Assembly (NCBI GenBank): GCA_025355105.1
Contig: JANYAE010000006.1
Span: 19,357-83,356, forward strand
DNA: 64,000 nt
Reading direction: 5' to 3'
Source: Pseudomonadota bacterium
Lineage (GTDB): Bacteria > Pseudomonadota > Gammaproteobacteria > Steroidobacterales > Steroidobacteraceae
Shown here: positions 1 to 9,217 of the stretch, piece after piece
How the letters are laid out: the number at the start of each line of letters is the position of its first letter
Numbering within the stretch: the first letter of the stretch is position 1
Translations under genes and position numbers: made by a program
Notes under the pieces: model-generated
Seen by the model: the letters and a program-made list of their open reading frames with translations, nothing else
Told to the model about the DNA's origin: nothing
Databases searched by the model: none

Positions 1-2
1 AC

Positions 3-161
3 GTCGTCGTGTGCGGCCTCGCGGCGCCGCCGCAGCGGACGCTCGTCGATGGCGCCGTCGCGCCGAGCGACTACGACGCGGCGGGCGGCGCCGTGCGGGT
101 CCATCTGCCCGACGTGCCCGGCGGCGTCGGCGTGCGCATCGAAGGGGGTACAGCGCGATGA
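3..161 (+). CDS. 3' end of an unidentified protein (partial)
   Basis: An open frame enters from the left edge and ends with TGA at 159-161, encoding about 52 residues. The stop overlaps the ATG of the next gene (ATGA at 158-161), the usual sign of translational coupling, so this is likely a true gene end and not noise. The residues alternate hydrophobic and polar in beta-strand fashion, with the stretch VDGAVAPSDYDAAGG followed by VRVHLPDV, reminiscent of the C-terminal beta-sandwich of glycoside hydrolases such as family GH31. That resemblance is only an impression; too little is present to assign a function. Confidence 0.45.
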   Translation, partial: VVVCGLAAPPQRTLVDGAVAPSDYDAAGGAVRVHLPDVPGGVGVRIEGGTAR

Positions 162-1357
162 GCGGCCCGCAACTCTTCCTGATCGCGATGCTGATCATCT
201 TCACGGTGCCCTACCTGCTGTGGCGCGTGCTGCGCACCGACTACTACGCGCCGCTGGTCGTGGTCCAGATCCTGCTCGGCGTCATCCTCGGCCCGGGCGT
301 GCTGGGCGCGGCCTTTCCCGATTACTACGCGCGGATCTTCACGCCGACCACGATCACGGCGCTGTCAGGCGTCGCCGCGTGGGCGGTCATGCTGTTCGTG
401 CTGATCGCCGGAATCGAGCTCGACGTGCGCGAGGCCTGGTCGAACCGTCGCGAGAGCGCGATCACGGCCGGCCTCGCGCTCGGCGCGCCGCTCGTTGCCG
501 GCACCCTGGTCGCGCTCGGCGCGACGGCATTCCCGGGCTGGGTCGGGTCCGGTGCGCACCGCTGGCAGTTCGTGCTGGGCGTCGGCATGGCCTGTGCGGT
601 GACGGCGTTGCCGATCCTGGTGCTGCTGATGGAGAAGCTCGGCATCCTCCGCCAGCCGATCGGCCAGCGGATCCTGCGCTACGCGAGTCTCGACGACATC
701 GCGATCTGGGCCGTGCTCGCGCTGATTCTCGCCGACTTCGACCGGGTCGGGCACCAGCTCGGCTTCCTCGGCGCGTTCGTCGCCGCCGCTGCGGCTTACC
801 GTTGGCTGATGCGCCGGCTCGGCGCCGCCGATCGCTGGTATGCCGCGCTGATCTGGCTGCTGTGCTGCGCCTTCGGCGCGGATCTGGCCGGCCTGCACTT
901 CATGGTCGGCGCTTTCCTCGCCGGCGCAAGCACCGACGGCGAGTGGTTCGAGCGCGAGCGGCTCGACGAGTTGCGCCACAACGTGTTGCTGGTGCTGATG
1001 CCGGTGTTTTTCCTGAGCACCGGTCTGCGCACGCTGTGGACGCCGGGCGGCGTCGGCGTCGCGGTGTTCGCGGCGGCGCTGCTGGTGGCCTCGATCGCGG
1101 GCAAACTGCTCGGCGTCGCCCTCGCCGGGCGCGTGCTGCGCTGGCAGCGCGGCGAGGCCGCGCTGATCGGCTGGCTGCTGCAGACGAAGGCGCTGATCAT
1201 GATCATCTTCGCCAACGTGCTGCTCGACAAGGGCATCATCACCAACGCGACGTTTACCGCGCTGCTGCTGATGGCGGTCGCGAGCACCATGTTGACCGTG
1301 CCGGTCGTGACGCCGCGGCTGCTGCGGCTGCGGGACGTCGTACTGCGCCGCTCGTGA
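158..1357 (+). CDS. Cation:proton antiporter (CPA2 / Kef-type membrane domain)
   Basis: Inner-membrane Na+(K+)/H+ exchanger of 399 residues made almost wholly of hydrophobic helices (about 12). Family marks are GPGVLG at residues 45-50, GIELD at 85-89 and an Asp-Asp pair at 179-180 (SLDDIAIW), the position of the ion-binding residues in CPA2 antiporters. The ATG at 158 has a GAAGGGGG ribosome site ten bases upstream and overlaps the stop of the preceding gene; the frame is open further upstream but that part is Arg-rich shadow sequence. The protein ends after the membrane domain, so it lacks the TrkA-N/RCK regulatory domain of KefB and KefC. Exchanged ion unknown; family assignment is firm. 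Confidence 0.88.
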   Translation: MSGPQLFLIAMLIIFTVPYLLWRVLRTDYYAPLVVVQILLGVILGPGVLGAAFPDYYARIFTPTTITALSGVAAWAVMLFVLIAGIELDVREAWSNRRESAITAGLALGAPLVAGTLVALGATAFPGWVGSGAHRWQFVLGVGMACAVTALPILVLLMEKLGILRQPIGQRILRYASLDDIAIWAVLALILADFDRVGHQLGFLGAFVAAAAAYRWLMRRLGAADRWYAALIWLLCCAFGADLAGLHFMVGAFLAGASTDGEWFERERLDELRHNVLLVLMPVFFLSTGLRTLWTPGGVGVAVFAAALLVASIAGKLLGVALAGRVLRWQRGEAALIGWLLQTKALIMIIFANVLLDKGIITNATFTALLLMAVASTMLTVPVVTPRLLRLRDVVLRRS

Positions 1358-1511
1358 TGGCGACGGCGCGCCCGCGAGCCCGTCGACCGCGTGCGCAGCG
1401 TCCGGCCGACGCGAGCGATCGGCGGCGACGCCGCGGAGAGTCCTGCAAATTGGCCGCGGGCCACCGTCGCGGACCGGCTGCAGCCGGCCGCGTGGCGGGC
1501 GCCGACCTCGC

Positions 1512-2639
1512 TTGCGCCGCAACGGGCAGGTCGTTAGGGTGCTGGCAAGGGCAGGCGCGGCAGCGTCGCTCCGCATCGGTCGCGACCGCGGCGCGGCTTC
1601 GTCGGGGCCGCGCGTCCTGTATCGGAACGAGATCGTGACGAGCATCAATCTGGTGGCGTTCGAGAACGGGGTCGGCAATTCGCGGGATATCCTCCTGCTC
1701 GGCCGCGCCTTCGCCGAGCTCGGTTGCCAGGTCACGCTTACGATCCCCAGCAAGCACGCGCGTCGCCGGCGCAAGCTGCGGCTGGTCCGCGGCTTCGCCC
1801 GCGCGCGCCTGCACTTCAGCCGCCAGCGGCAGGCGCGCGGCCGGTCGGCCGAGTTCGACCTGGGCGTCATGCTCGAGCACGTGTGGCCCGAGCAGCTGCA
1901 CCTCGCGCGCCGCAACGTGATCGTGCCGAATCCCGAGTTCTTCGACCGCCACGATCGCAGCCTGCTGCCGGCCTTCGACCGCGTCTGGGCGAAGACGTGC
2001 CGGACCTTCGAGATCTTTTCGCGGCTCGGCTGTGCCACCAGCCTCACGGGCTTCGACGGCGAGGACCGCTATCTCGAGGACGTCGCGCGCGAACCGGCCT
2101 TCCTGCACGTTGCCGGCAGGAGCCGAATGAAAGGCACGGGCCGGTTGGTCGCGCTGTGGCGGCGGCATCCGGAGTGGCCAACGCTGACCGTGGTCCAGAG
2201 CCTGTCCGGCGCGCCGCCGCAGGCCACCGCGCCCAACATCGAGTTCCAGACCCGCTTTGTGTCCGACGCCGAGCTCCGCCAGCTGCAGAACCGCCACCAG
2301 TTCCACATCTGCACCTCCGAGACCGAGGGCTGGGGCCACTACATCGTCGAGGCCGAGAGCACCGGCGCGATCGTGCTGGCGACCGACGCGCCGCCGATGA
2401 ACGAGCTGGTGACGCCGCAGCGCGGCATCCTGTTGCGGGCGGCAGCCAGCGGCCAGCAACACCTCGCGACCACCTATCAGGTCGACAGCGCGGCACTCGA
2501 GCAGGCGGTCGCCGGCGCGCTCGGCATGGAAGGCGCCGAACGGCGCCGGCTCGGCGCCGCGGCGCGCGCGTGGTTCTGGGACAACAAGCGCGGCTTTCCG
2601 GGGCGAGTGGCGGCGGCGCTGGCGGTCGCCGCGTCGTGA
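1512..2639 (+). CDS. Glycosyltransferase, GT-B fold (family 1/4 type)
   Basis: Cytoplasmic glycosyltransferase, probably for a surface polysaccharide or LPS core. An N-terminal Rossmann start is visible (PRVLYRNEI, residues 33-41, then GVGNSRDILLLGRAF), and the donor-binding region has SETEGWGHYIVEAESTG at 269-285, the E-x7-E type motif of GT4 enzymes, preceded by GRSRMKGTGR at 202-211. The start is uncertain: TTG at 1512 gives 375 residues, GTG at 1539 or GTG at 1635 would shorten it, and none has a strong ribosome site. It precedes another glycosyltransferase by 55 bp on the same strand. Donor and acceptor cannot be read from sequence. Confidence 0.8.
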   Translation: MRRNGQVVRVLARAGAAASLRIGRDRGAASSGPRVLYRNEIVTSINLVAFENGVGNSRDILLLGRAFAELGCQVTLTIPSKHARRRRKLRLVRGFARARLHFSRQRQARGRSAEFDLGVMLEHVWPEQLHLARRNVIVPNPEFFDRHDRSLLPAFDRVWAKTCRTFEIFSRLGCATSLTGFDGEDRYLEDVAREPAFLHVAGRSRMKGTGRLVALWRRHPEWPTLTVVQSLSGAPPQATAPNIEFQTRFVSDAELRQLQNRHQFHICTSETEGWGHYIVEAESTGAIVLATDAPPMNELVTPQRGILLRAAASGQQHLATTYQVDSAALEQAVAGALGMEGAERRRLGAAARAWFWDNKRGFPGRVAAALAVAAS

Positions 2640-2694
2640 CGCCGACCGCGTCGCCTGCAGCGGTCGCCGTGGCGCGGCGCGGCCGGGAGCGTCG

Positions 2695-3918
2695 ATGAAG
2701 GTCGCGATCTTCCACCCGCACTTCGACGCGCCGCGCGGCGCCGAAAAGGTCTGCCTGACGCACGCGCACGCACTGCGCGAATTCGGCTGGGACGTGCGGC
2801 TGCTGGCCTTCGACTGGAAGCCGGAGCGCTTCTCCGCCGCCGATCGCGACCTGCAGCCGGTGTTCCTGCCGGCCGCGCGGCGCTCGTGGTCCGGGCGGCC
2901 GGACCCGGTGACCGTCGCGGCGCTCGAGCGGGCGATCGCCGACCGCGACGTTGCCGTCGCCCACAACTATCCGGCGAGCGCCTACCTCGGCCACGCGGCG
3001 CGCGCCCTGCCGCGCGCCTGGTACTGCGAGGAGCCGTTCCGGGCGCTGTACATCCCCGAGACCCGCCCGGGCCTGCACCGCGCCTACAGCGACGGGCGCG
3101 TCGACGCGAGCTCGCCGATCGGCCGTTACTATCGGCGCGAGTTGCGCAAGTCCTTCTGGAGCCTCGCGCTCAACCCGCGCTACCGCGGCAAGCGGCGCCA
3201 CGACCGGATCGGCGTCGCCGGCCTCGACGCCGTCGCCGCCAACAGCGCCGCGACCGCCGCGGTGTTCCAGAGCATCTACGGCATCGCGGCCTCGGTGCTG
3301 TATTGCCCGGTGGAATTTCCTCCGGATCTGCCGCCGCCGGCCGGCGACGGACCGCTGCGCATTCTCACCCAGGGCGGCTTCGCGCCGCTCAAGGGGCTCG
3401 CGCTGCTGCTCGCGGGCTACGAGCGCTTCCTGGCGACCTCACGCCGGCCGGTGATGCTCGAGATCGTCGGCGCCGGATCCGAACGCGCGAGCATCGAGCG
3501 CCTGATCGCCGGCACGCGCACCGCCGCGTGCGTGCGCATCCATGGCTGGATCTCGAACGAGCAGCTCGCCGAGCTGCGTGCGCAATGCCACGGCTTTGCG
3601 GCGATGCCCGCCGACGAGCCGTTCGGTCTCGTCTTCGCCGAGGCGCTCGCGGCCGGCCTGGTCGCGATCGGACCTGATCACGGCGGTCCGGTCGAGATCC
3701 TCGGCGCAGGCGAGTTCGGCCTGGTGGCCGATCCGTTCACGGCGGAACGGGTCGCCGACGCGCTGCGACGCTTCGCCGAGATGGATGGCGCGGCGCGCGG
3801 CGAGCTGCGCGAGCGGGCCTTCGTCGCCGCGCGACGGCGCTTCGACGTCCGCATGCTGCCCTCGCAGCTCGACGGTTGGCTGCGCGCGGTGCAGCGCGCC
3901 GGCGCCGCGCGCGCCTAG
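2695..3918 (+). CDS. Glycosyltransferase family 4
   Basis: A 407-residue GT-B glycosyltransferase. The N-terminus MKVAIFHPHF with PRGAEK at 13-18 is the GGAE-like acceptor loop of GT4 enzymes; the C-terminal half carries GGFAPLKG at 227-234 and the donor-binding EPFGLVFAEALAAG at 308-321, followed by GPDHGGPVEIL. ATG at 2695 is preceded by GGGAG. It is the second gene of a plus-strand pair and converges on a GT9 gene 17 bp away. It probably adds one sugar to a surface glycan (LPS core or O-chain), since gmd, GT9, kdkA and waaA genes are nearby; the exact linkage is unknown. Confidence 0.88.
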   Translation: MKVAIFHPHFDAPRGAEKVCLTHAHALREFGWDVRLLAFDWKPERFSAADRDLQPVFLPAARRSWSGRPDPVTVAALERAIADRDVAVAHNYPASAYLGHAARALPRAWYCEEPFRALYIPETRPGLHRAYSDGRVDASSPIGRYYRRELRKSFWSLALNPRYRGKRRHDRIGVAGLDAVAANSAATAAVFQSIYGIAASVLYCPVEFPPDLPPPAGDGPLRILTQGGFAPLKGLALLLAGYERFLATSRRPVMLEIVGAGSERASIERLIAGTRTAACVRIHGWISNEQLAELRAQCHGFAAMPADEPFGLVFAEALAAGLVAIGPDHGGPVEILGAGEFGLVADPFTAERVADALRRFAEMDGAARGELRERAFVAARRRFDVRMLPSQLDGWLRAVQRAGAARA

Positions 3919-3935
3919 CCCCTGCAGCGCGACCC

Positions 3936-4925
3936 TCAGTCGAACGCTGCGGCGAGGACCTGCTCGACGCTCGCCCACTCCGGCCGGTGCAGCAGCGTGA
4001 CGCGCGGACCGAGCGGTCGCCAGGCGGCAACCGACTGCGGACCGTACACGGCGATCAGCCGCGCGCCGACCGCGGCCGCCAGATGCCCCGGGCCGGTGTC
4101 GTTCGCGACGACCGCCTGCGCGCTCGCCATCAGCGCACCATAGGCGCCGAGGTCGAGCCCGCCCAGGCGGATCGCGCCGGGCAGCAGTGACTCGGCCCGC
4201 GAGTCCTCGCCCGGCCCAGGGCAGACGATCGTCGCGACCTGTCGGTCGGCGAGGCGCTCACCGAGAGCCGCGAAGCCCGGCCACACTTTGCGGGCCTCGC
4301 GGTCATCCGCGCCGGAGAACGGGCACAGCACGATGAAGGGTCGGGCGGTGAGGCCGTGCGCCTGCAGCAGGGCCGCAGCGCGCTCGGACTGGGCGATGCT
4401 AGGGCGCAGCATCACCTCGGTCGGGTAGGGCGCTGTGGTGCCGAGGAAGCGGCTGGCGAGGTGCCAATAGGCATGCGAGGCATGCTCGAACGACGGCAGG
4501 GCATAGGCCTGCGTCAGCAGCAGGCTGCGACCGTCCCGCGCGTAGCCGACCGGATTCCAGCCGCCGAGCCGTGCCTCGAGCGCGGACGAGAACGATTTCG
4601 TCAGCAGCAGGGCCGCCGGCCGCCGGCCGGCGACGGCAGGCGCCGCGAGCTGCCGGCGCAATGCGGCGAGCTGGCGGCCGGCGGGCCACAGACCCGGTGG
4701 CCGCGCCAGCACCGGCCAGCCGGTCCCTTCGAGCAGCGCGCGCGCCCAGCCGCGGCCGACCAGCTGCAGCTCGTAGCCGGCCGCCTCGAGCCGCCGCAGC
4801 GTCGGCAAGGCGAGTACCACCTCGCCGACCCAGTTGCAGAGACGCACCGCGAGCAGCGCGCGTCCGCCCGCGACCGAGGACGTGCCGGCCGGTGCCGGCT
4901 GCGCGGCGCTCCTGTCGTGCGGCAT
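3936..4925 (-). CDS. Glycosyltransferase family 9 (heptosyltransferase-like)
   Basis: A 329-residue member of the ADP-heptose:LPS heptosyltransferase family. Visible marks are the N-terminal acceptor region (VRLCNWVGEVVLALPTL from residue 27), the central CPFSGADDREARKVWP segment near 201-216, and the diagnostic NDTGPGHLAAAVGA at 275-288, which binds the sugar-nucleotide donor. It lies 12 bp downstream of gmd on the same strand, so the two are probably cotranscribed and may act on the same glycan. Three GT9 proteins occur in this window (also at 12778 and 44004), so none can be safely named waaC or waaF. Confidence 0.88.
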   Translation of the reverse strand: MPHDRSAAQPAPAGTSSVAGGRALLAVRLCNWVGEVVLALPTLRRLEAAGYELQLVGRGWARALLEGTGWPVLARPPGLWPAGRQLAALRRQLAAPAVAGRRPAALLLTKSFSSALEARLGGWNPVGYARDGRSLLLTQAYALPSFEHASHAYWHLASRFLGTTAPYPTEVMLRPSIAQSERAAALLQAHGLTARPFIVLCPFSGADDREARKVWPGFAALGERLADRQVATIVCPGPGEDSRAESLLPGAIRLGGLDLGAYGALMASAQAVVANDTGPGHLAAAVGARLIAVYGPQSVAAWRPLGPRVTLLHRPEWASVEQVLAAAFD

Positions 4926-4937
4926 CGGCGCGCGGCG

Positions 4938-5888
4938 CTACGGCGACTCGGCCGCGACCATCTCGCGCACGACGTCCGCCATGTGGAACTTCGCCTGCCA
5001 GCCGAGTTCGCGCTCGGCGCGCGCGGGGTTGCCCTCGCTGCGCGCAAGGTCGGTCGGCCGGAACAGCTTCGGGTCCGAGTCCACGTGCTCGCGCCAGTCG
5101 AGGTTGACGCGCGCGAAGGCCGCGGCGACGAACTGCTCGAGCGAATGCGACTGGCCGGTCGCGATCACGAAGTCGCGCGGCGCTGGCTGCTGCAGCAGCA
5201 TCCACATGGCCTCGACGTATTCCGGCGCCCAGCCCCAGTCGCGGACGATGTCGAGGCGGCCGAGGACCAGGCGCTCGCGCGTCCCGGCGGCGATCCGCAC
5301 CGCGGTGGAGGTGATCTTGCGCGTCACGAAGCGGTGCGGCCGCAGCGGCGACTCATGATTGAAGAGGATGCCGTTGCAGGCGAACAGCCCGTAGGCCTCG
5401 CGATAGTTCTCCACCAGCCAGTGCGCCGACGCTTTGGCGACCGCGTACGGGCTGCGCGGCGCGAACGGCGTCTGCTCGTCCGCCGCTCCCTGCGCCGCCG
5501 TCCCAAAACACTCGCTCGAGCTCGCGTGGTAGAAGCGGACCGGCTGGCGCAGCAGCCGGATCGCCTCCATCAGGTTCAGCACGCCGAGCGTCGTGCTCTC
5601 GAGCGTCTCCGCCGGTTGCTCGAAGGACAGGCCGACGGAGCTCTGGCTGGCGAGCAGATAGATCTCGTCCGGGCGGCACTCGTAGAGCACCGAGATGACG
5701 CTGCGAAAATCCTTCGGCGCCATCGAACGCAGCGTCAGCCGGTCCTTCACGCCGAGCCTGATGAGGTTGCCGAACGGCGCCATCTGGGCGTCGCGGGACG
5801 TGCCCCAGACCTCGTAGCCCTTGCCGAGCAACAGGCGCGCGAGATAGGCGCCGTCCTGACCGCCGACGCCGCAGATTAGAGCTCTCAA
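4938..5888 (-). CDS. gmd: GDP-mannose 4,6-dehydratase family protein
   Basis: NAD(P)-dependent short-chain (extended SDR) enzyme that converts GDP-D-mannose to GDP-4-keto-6-deoxymannose, the precursor of GDP-fucose, GDP-rhamnose and related deoxyhexoses. The dinucleotide loop is GVGGQDGAYLA (7-17); the catalytic Tyr148 and Lys152 lie in SPYAVAK, with SSSE at 123-126. The segment LFNHESPLRP followed by RFVTRKI (about 175-192) is highly characteristic of GMD. At 316 residues it is shorter than E. coli Gmd (about 370), matching the shorter GMD-like subgroup, so a related GDP-sugar dehydratase is possible. It begins a two-gene unit with the downstream GT9 gene. Confidence 0.88.
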   Translation of the reverse strand: MRALICGVGGQDGAYLARLLLGKGYEVWGTSRDAQMAPFGNLIRLGVKDRLTLRSMAPKDFRSVISVLYECRPDEIYLLASQSSVGLSFEQPAETLESTTLGVLNLMEAIRLLRQPVRFYHASSSECFGTAAQGAADEQTPFAPRSPYAVAKASAHWLVENYREAYGLFACNGILFNHESPLRPHRFVTRKITSTAVRIAAGTRERLVLGRLDIVRDWGWAPEYVEAMWMLLQQPAPRDFVIATGQSHSLEQFVAAAFARVNLDWREHVDSDPKLFRPTDLARSEGNPARAERELGWQAKFHMADVVREMVAAESP

Positions 5889-6086
5889 GAAGCGCTGCTC
5901 CTGGCCGAAACCGCCGCGTCCGGGCGCGCCGGCGCGCGGCGCGCGGCGCGCGGACTGCGCCGCGTCGCAGGAAGCCGAGCTCGCGGACCGGTCCGATGAC
6001 GCCGCTGCCCAAGCTGCCCGGCCGATGCGACACTACAATCAGTATACCGCCGCCACGCACCGCGGTGGGTTGCCCGGAGTTCCGAG
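5889..6086. promoter_or_regulatory. Divergent intergenic region between gmd and glnE
   Basis: About 200 bp separate two divergent start codons. The gmd side is extremely GC-rich with alternating CG/GC repeats that could fold. On the plus strand TACAAT at 6034-6039, in one of the few AT-richer patches, is a candidate -10 box for glnE; no clear -35 box is present 17 bp before it. Nothing else recognisable is seen. Confidence 0.3.
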
Positions 6087-8951
6087 TTGCCGAGTTCGAC
6101 AGAGCAGACCGCGAGCGTTTCCGCCGCCGCCGCCGGTCGCGCGCTGACGCGGCTTCGCGAGGCCGGCGCAGTGCCCGCCGTCGAGCCGGCGGTCCTCGAG
6201 CTCGTGCTGGCGTCGAGCGAGTTCATCGCTGCTGCGCTGCTCGCCGATCCGGCGCTGGTCGCCGCTCCGGACGCGGCCGCGGCCGAGCCTCTTGCGCTGG
6301 CGGCCGCGGCGGCCGACGACACCACGTTCATGGCGGAGCTGCGCCGCGCGCGCCGGCGCGAGCTCGCCCGCATTGCGTGGCGCGATCTCGCCGGGCTGGC
6401 CGCGACCGCGGCGACGCTCGCGGCGCTGTCGGCGCTCGCCGACGACGCGATCGCCGTGGCGCTGGCCTTCGCGGGCCGGCAACTCTCGGCTCGCTACGGC
6501 ACGCCCCGCAACGCGGCCGGCGACGCGCAGCCGCTGGTCGTCGTCGGCATGGGCAAGCTCGGCGGCAGCGAACTCAATTTCTCGTCGGATATCGACCTCG
6601 TGTTCCTCTACCCCGAGGGCGGCGAGACCGACGGGCCGCGCTCGGTCGACAACTTCGAGTACTTCACGCGCCTCGGCCAGACGCTCATCCGCCTGCTTGA
6701 CGCGACCACGGCGGACGGCTTCGTCTACCGCGTCGACATGCGCTTGCGGCCGTTCGGCGACTCCGGGCCGCTGGTGGCGAGCTTCGCGGCGCTCGAGGAC
6801 TACCTGCAGCAGCACGGCCGCGACTGGGAGCGCTATGCCTGGGTCAAGGCGCGGGCGATCACCGGCCGGGACGCCTACGAGGCGCTGTTCCGCGACGTCG
6901 TGCGGCCGTTCGTGTTCCGGCGCTACCTCGACTACGGCGTGTTCGAGTCGCTGCGCGAGATGAAGTCGATGATCGCCCGCGAGGTCGAGAAGCGCGAGCT
7001 CAGCGAGCACATCAAGCTCGGCCGCGGCGGCATCCGCGAGATCGAGTTCGTCGTGCAGGCGATGCAGCTCGTGCGCGGCGGCAGCGACCCGCGGCTGCGC
7101 GCGCCGTCGCTGCTGACGGTGCTGCCGCGGCTGGCCGGCCAGAAATTGCTGCCCGAGGCCGCGGTGCGCGAGCTCGGCGCTGCCTACGAGTTCCTGCGCC
7201 GGCTCGAGAACCGGCTGCAGATGTTCGCCGACGAGCAGACCCACAGCCTGCCGGCCGACGCCGAGCGGCGCGCGCGCCTCGCGACGGCGTGCGGGGCCGG
7301 CGACTGGGAGACGCTGGTCGCCGAGCTCGACGGCCACCGCGACGTCGTGGCGGGGCACTTCGCGGCGCTGGTGCTGGCCGCCGAGGGCGCCGCGCCGGCG
7401 ACCGCCCGCGATTTCGACACCGCGCTCGCCGCCGCGGCCGCCGCCGCCGAGCTGCTGCCGAGCCTCGCCGGGCTCGGGCTCGCCGAGCCGGGGCCGGTGG
7501 CGACGCTGCTGTTCGAGCTGCGCAACGGCGGCTACTACCGGCGCCTCGACGAGCCGGGACGACGACGGCTGCACGCGCTCCTGCCGCGGCTGCTGTCGGC
7601 TGCCGCGCGGCACGCCGAGGTCGCCGCGACGGTCAAGCGCGCGCTCGACGTGGTCGAGGCGATCGGCAGCCGCACCGCCTACCTAGCGCTGCTCAACGAG
7701 AACCCGCTGGCGCTGGCGCGCCTGGTCGACATCTGCGCGCTCGGCAGCTTCCTGCCGGCGCAGGTCGCGGCCTTTCCGCTGCTGCTCGACGAGCTGGTCG
7801 ACCAGCGCCTGTTCGACGAGCCGCCGGGCCGGGCGCTGTTCGAGGCGGAGATCGAGCTGCGCTCGGCCGACGCCGCCGACGATGCCGAGCGGGCCGTCGA
7901 GGCCTTGCGCCAGTTCCAGCGCGCGGCGGTGTTTCGGGTTGCGCTTTTCGATCTCACCGGCCGCCTGCCGCTGATGCAGGTCTCGGACCGACTCACCGAC
8001 GTCGCGGAGCTGATCCTCGAGCGCGCGATGCGGCACGGCTGGTCCGAGATGGTGGCGCAATATGGCCTGCCGCAGGGTGGCAGCCGCGCGGCGCCGCGGC
8101 CGTGCGGCGTCGCCGCGGTCGGCTACGGCAAGCTGGGCGGGCACGAGCTCGGCTACGCCTCCGACCTCGATCTCGTGTTCCTGCACGACTCGGCCGGCGA
8201 GCTGCAGGAGACCGCGGGGCCGAAGGTCATCGACAACGCCGTGTTCTTCCTGCGGCTCGGCCAGAAGATCGTGCATTTCCTCACGGTGCACACCGCCGCC
8301 GGGCGGCTCTACGAGGTGGACATGCGGCTGCGGCCGAGCGGCAAGGGCGGGCTGCTGGTGTCGAACGTCGACGCGTTCGTCGACTACCAGCGCGAGGAGG
8401 CGTGGACCTGGGAACATCAGGCGCTGCTGCACTCGCGCGCGGTGGCCGGGACGCCGGCGATCCGCGCGCGCTTCGAGGCGCTGCGCACCGACCTGCTGTG
8501 CCACCACGTGCGGCGCGAGCGGCTGCGCGAGGACGTGCGCCACATGCGCGACCGCATGCGCCGCGAGTTGTCGCGAGCGGCGGCCGGGGAGTTCGACATC
8601 AAACAGGACCCGGGCGGCGTCGCCGACATCGAGTTCCTGGCGCAGTACTGGGTGCTGCGCTGGGCCGGCGACTACGCGGCGCTCGTCACCTTCTCCGACA
8701 CCATCCGCCAGCTGGAATCGGTTGGCTCGGCGGCGCTCGTCGACCACCGCGTCATCGATCTGCTGGTCAACGTCTATCGCGGCTACCGCAGCATCACCCA
8801 CCGACTGTCGCTGGAGGGAGCGAGGCCGGTCGTCCCGGCCGGCCCGCACGCGGCCGCGCGCGCGACCGTGACGGCGGTCTGGGACGCGGTGATGGCGCGC
8901 GGCGAGGAACTGCCGCCCGGCGTGCCGCTGCCGGCCCCGGCTCCGATATAA
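6087..8951 (+). CDS. glnE: Bifunctional glutamine synthetase adenylyltransferase/adenylyl-removing enzyme
   Basis: GlnE adds AMP to, and removes AMP from, a tyrosine of glutamine synthetase in response to PII and glutamine, tuning nitrogen assimilation. The 954 residues match the usual length (about 945). Both nucleotidyltransferase domains are present, each with a G-x-GKLGG signature followed by the metal-binding D-x-D: the N-terminal de-adenylylation domain (GMGKLGGSELNFSSDIDLV, 154-172) and the C-terminal adenylylation domain (GYGKLGGHELGYASDLDLV, 679-697). Start TTG at 6087 is chosen for its CCGGAG ribosome site seven bases upstream. It appears complete and is followed by a small zinc-finger gene. 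Confidence 0.96.
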   Translation: MPSSTEQTASVSAAAAGRALTRLREAGAVPAVEPAVLELVLASSEFIAAALLADPALVAAPDAAAAEPLALAAAAADDTTFMAELRRARRRELARIAWRDLAGLAATAATLAALSALADDAIAVALAFAGRQLSARYGTPRNAAGDAQPLVVVGMGKLGGSELNFSSDIDLVFLYPEGGETDGPRSVDNFEYFTRLGQTLIRLLDATTADGFVYRVDMRLRPFGDSGPLVASFAALEDYLQQHGRDWERYAWVKARAITGRDAYEALFRDVVRPFVFRRYLDYGVFESLREMKSMIAREVEKRELSEHIKLGRGGIREIEFVVQAMQLVRGGSDPRLRAPSLLTVLPRLAGQKLLPEAAVRELGAAYEFLRRLENRLQMFADEQTHSLPADAERRARLATACGAGDWETLVAELDGHRDVVAGHFAALVLAAEGAAPATARDFDTALAAAAAAAELLPSLAGLGLAEPGPVATLLFELRNGGYYRRLDEPGRRRLHALLPRLLSAAARHAEVAATVKRALDVVEAIGSRTAYLALLNENPLALARLVDICALGSFLPAQVAAFPLLLDELVDQRLFDEPPGRALFEAEIELRSADAADDAERAVEALRQFQRAAVFRVALFDLTGRLPLMQVSDRLTDVAELILERAMRHGWSEMVAQYGLPQGGSRAAPRPCGVAAVGYGKLGGHELGYASDLDLVFLHDSAGELQETAGPKVIDNAVFFLRLGQKIVHFLTVHTAAGRLYEVDMRLRPSGKGGLLVSNVDAFVDYQREEAWTWEHQALLHSRAVAGTPAIRARFEALRTDLLCHHVRRERLREDVRHMRDRMRRELSRAAAGEFDIKQDPGGVADIEFLAQYWVLRWAGDYAALVTFSDTIRQLESVGSAALVDHRVIDLLVNVYRGYRSITHRLSLEGARPVVPAGPHAAARATVTAVWDAVMARGEELPPGVPLPAPAPI

Positions 8952-8952
8952 T
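8947..8952 (+). promoter_or_regulatory. Candidate -10 box (TATAAT) over the glnE stop codon
   Basis: A perfect TATAAT hexamer overlaps the TAA stop of glnE and lies about 27 bp before the ATG of the zinc-finger gene, a good distance for a promoter with a short leader. No convincing -35 element is seen, and a TATAAT can arise partly from the stop codon itself, so the call is tentative. Confidence 0.3.
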
Positions 8953-8978
8953 CAACGGTCTTCGCCGCCGAGGTCCCC

Positions 8979-9200
8979 ATGGCCGCACCGGTCGTCAACG
9001 ATCCCCGCCTGATTCAGCCCAACGCCGAGCATCGTTACGCGGTCACGGCCGCGGATCTGCCGCTGGCCTGCCCGATGCCGGGCATGTACCTGTGGAACTC
9101 GCACCCGCGCGTCTACCTCGCGATCGAGGCGACCGGCGAGGCGAAGTGCCCGTACTGCGGCGCCGAGTACGAGCTCGCGCGCGAGCGCCGCGCTGGCTGA
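8979..9200 (+). CDS. Small CHCC-type zinc-finger protein
   Basis: A 73-residue protein with the zf-CHCC domain: Cys31, His42, Cys57 and Cys60, in the order CPMPG, SHPRVYL, CPYCG. This is the family related to the mitochondrial complex I accessory subunit NDUFS6; many Proteobacteria carry a stand-alone copy of unclear function. It presumably binds one zinc ion. The ATG at 8979 is followed by a sequence alignable with the family over its full length. It stands between glnE and a convergent DUF6165 gene. The family call is firm, the physiological role unknown. Confidence 0.85.
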   Translation: MAAPVVNDPRLIQPNAEHRYAVTAADLPLACPMPGMYLWNSHPRVYLAIEATGEAKCPYCGAEYELARERRAG

Positions 9201-9217
9201 CGCCCGGCGCCTGCCGC

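Noticed and set aside
365..2047. 560-codon minus-strand frame over the antiporter and first glycosyltransferase
   Set aside because: Antisense shadow; spans the gap between two clear plus-strand genes and shows no domain.
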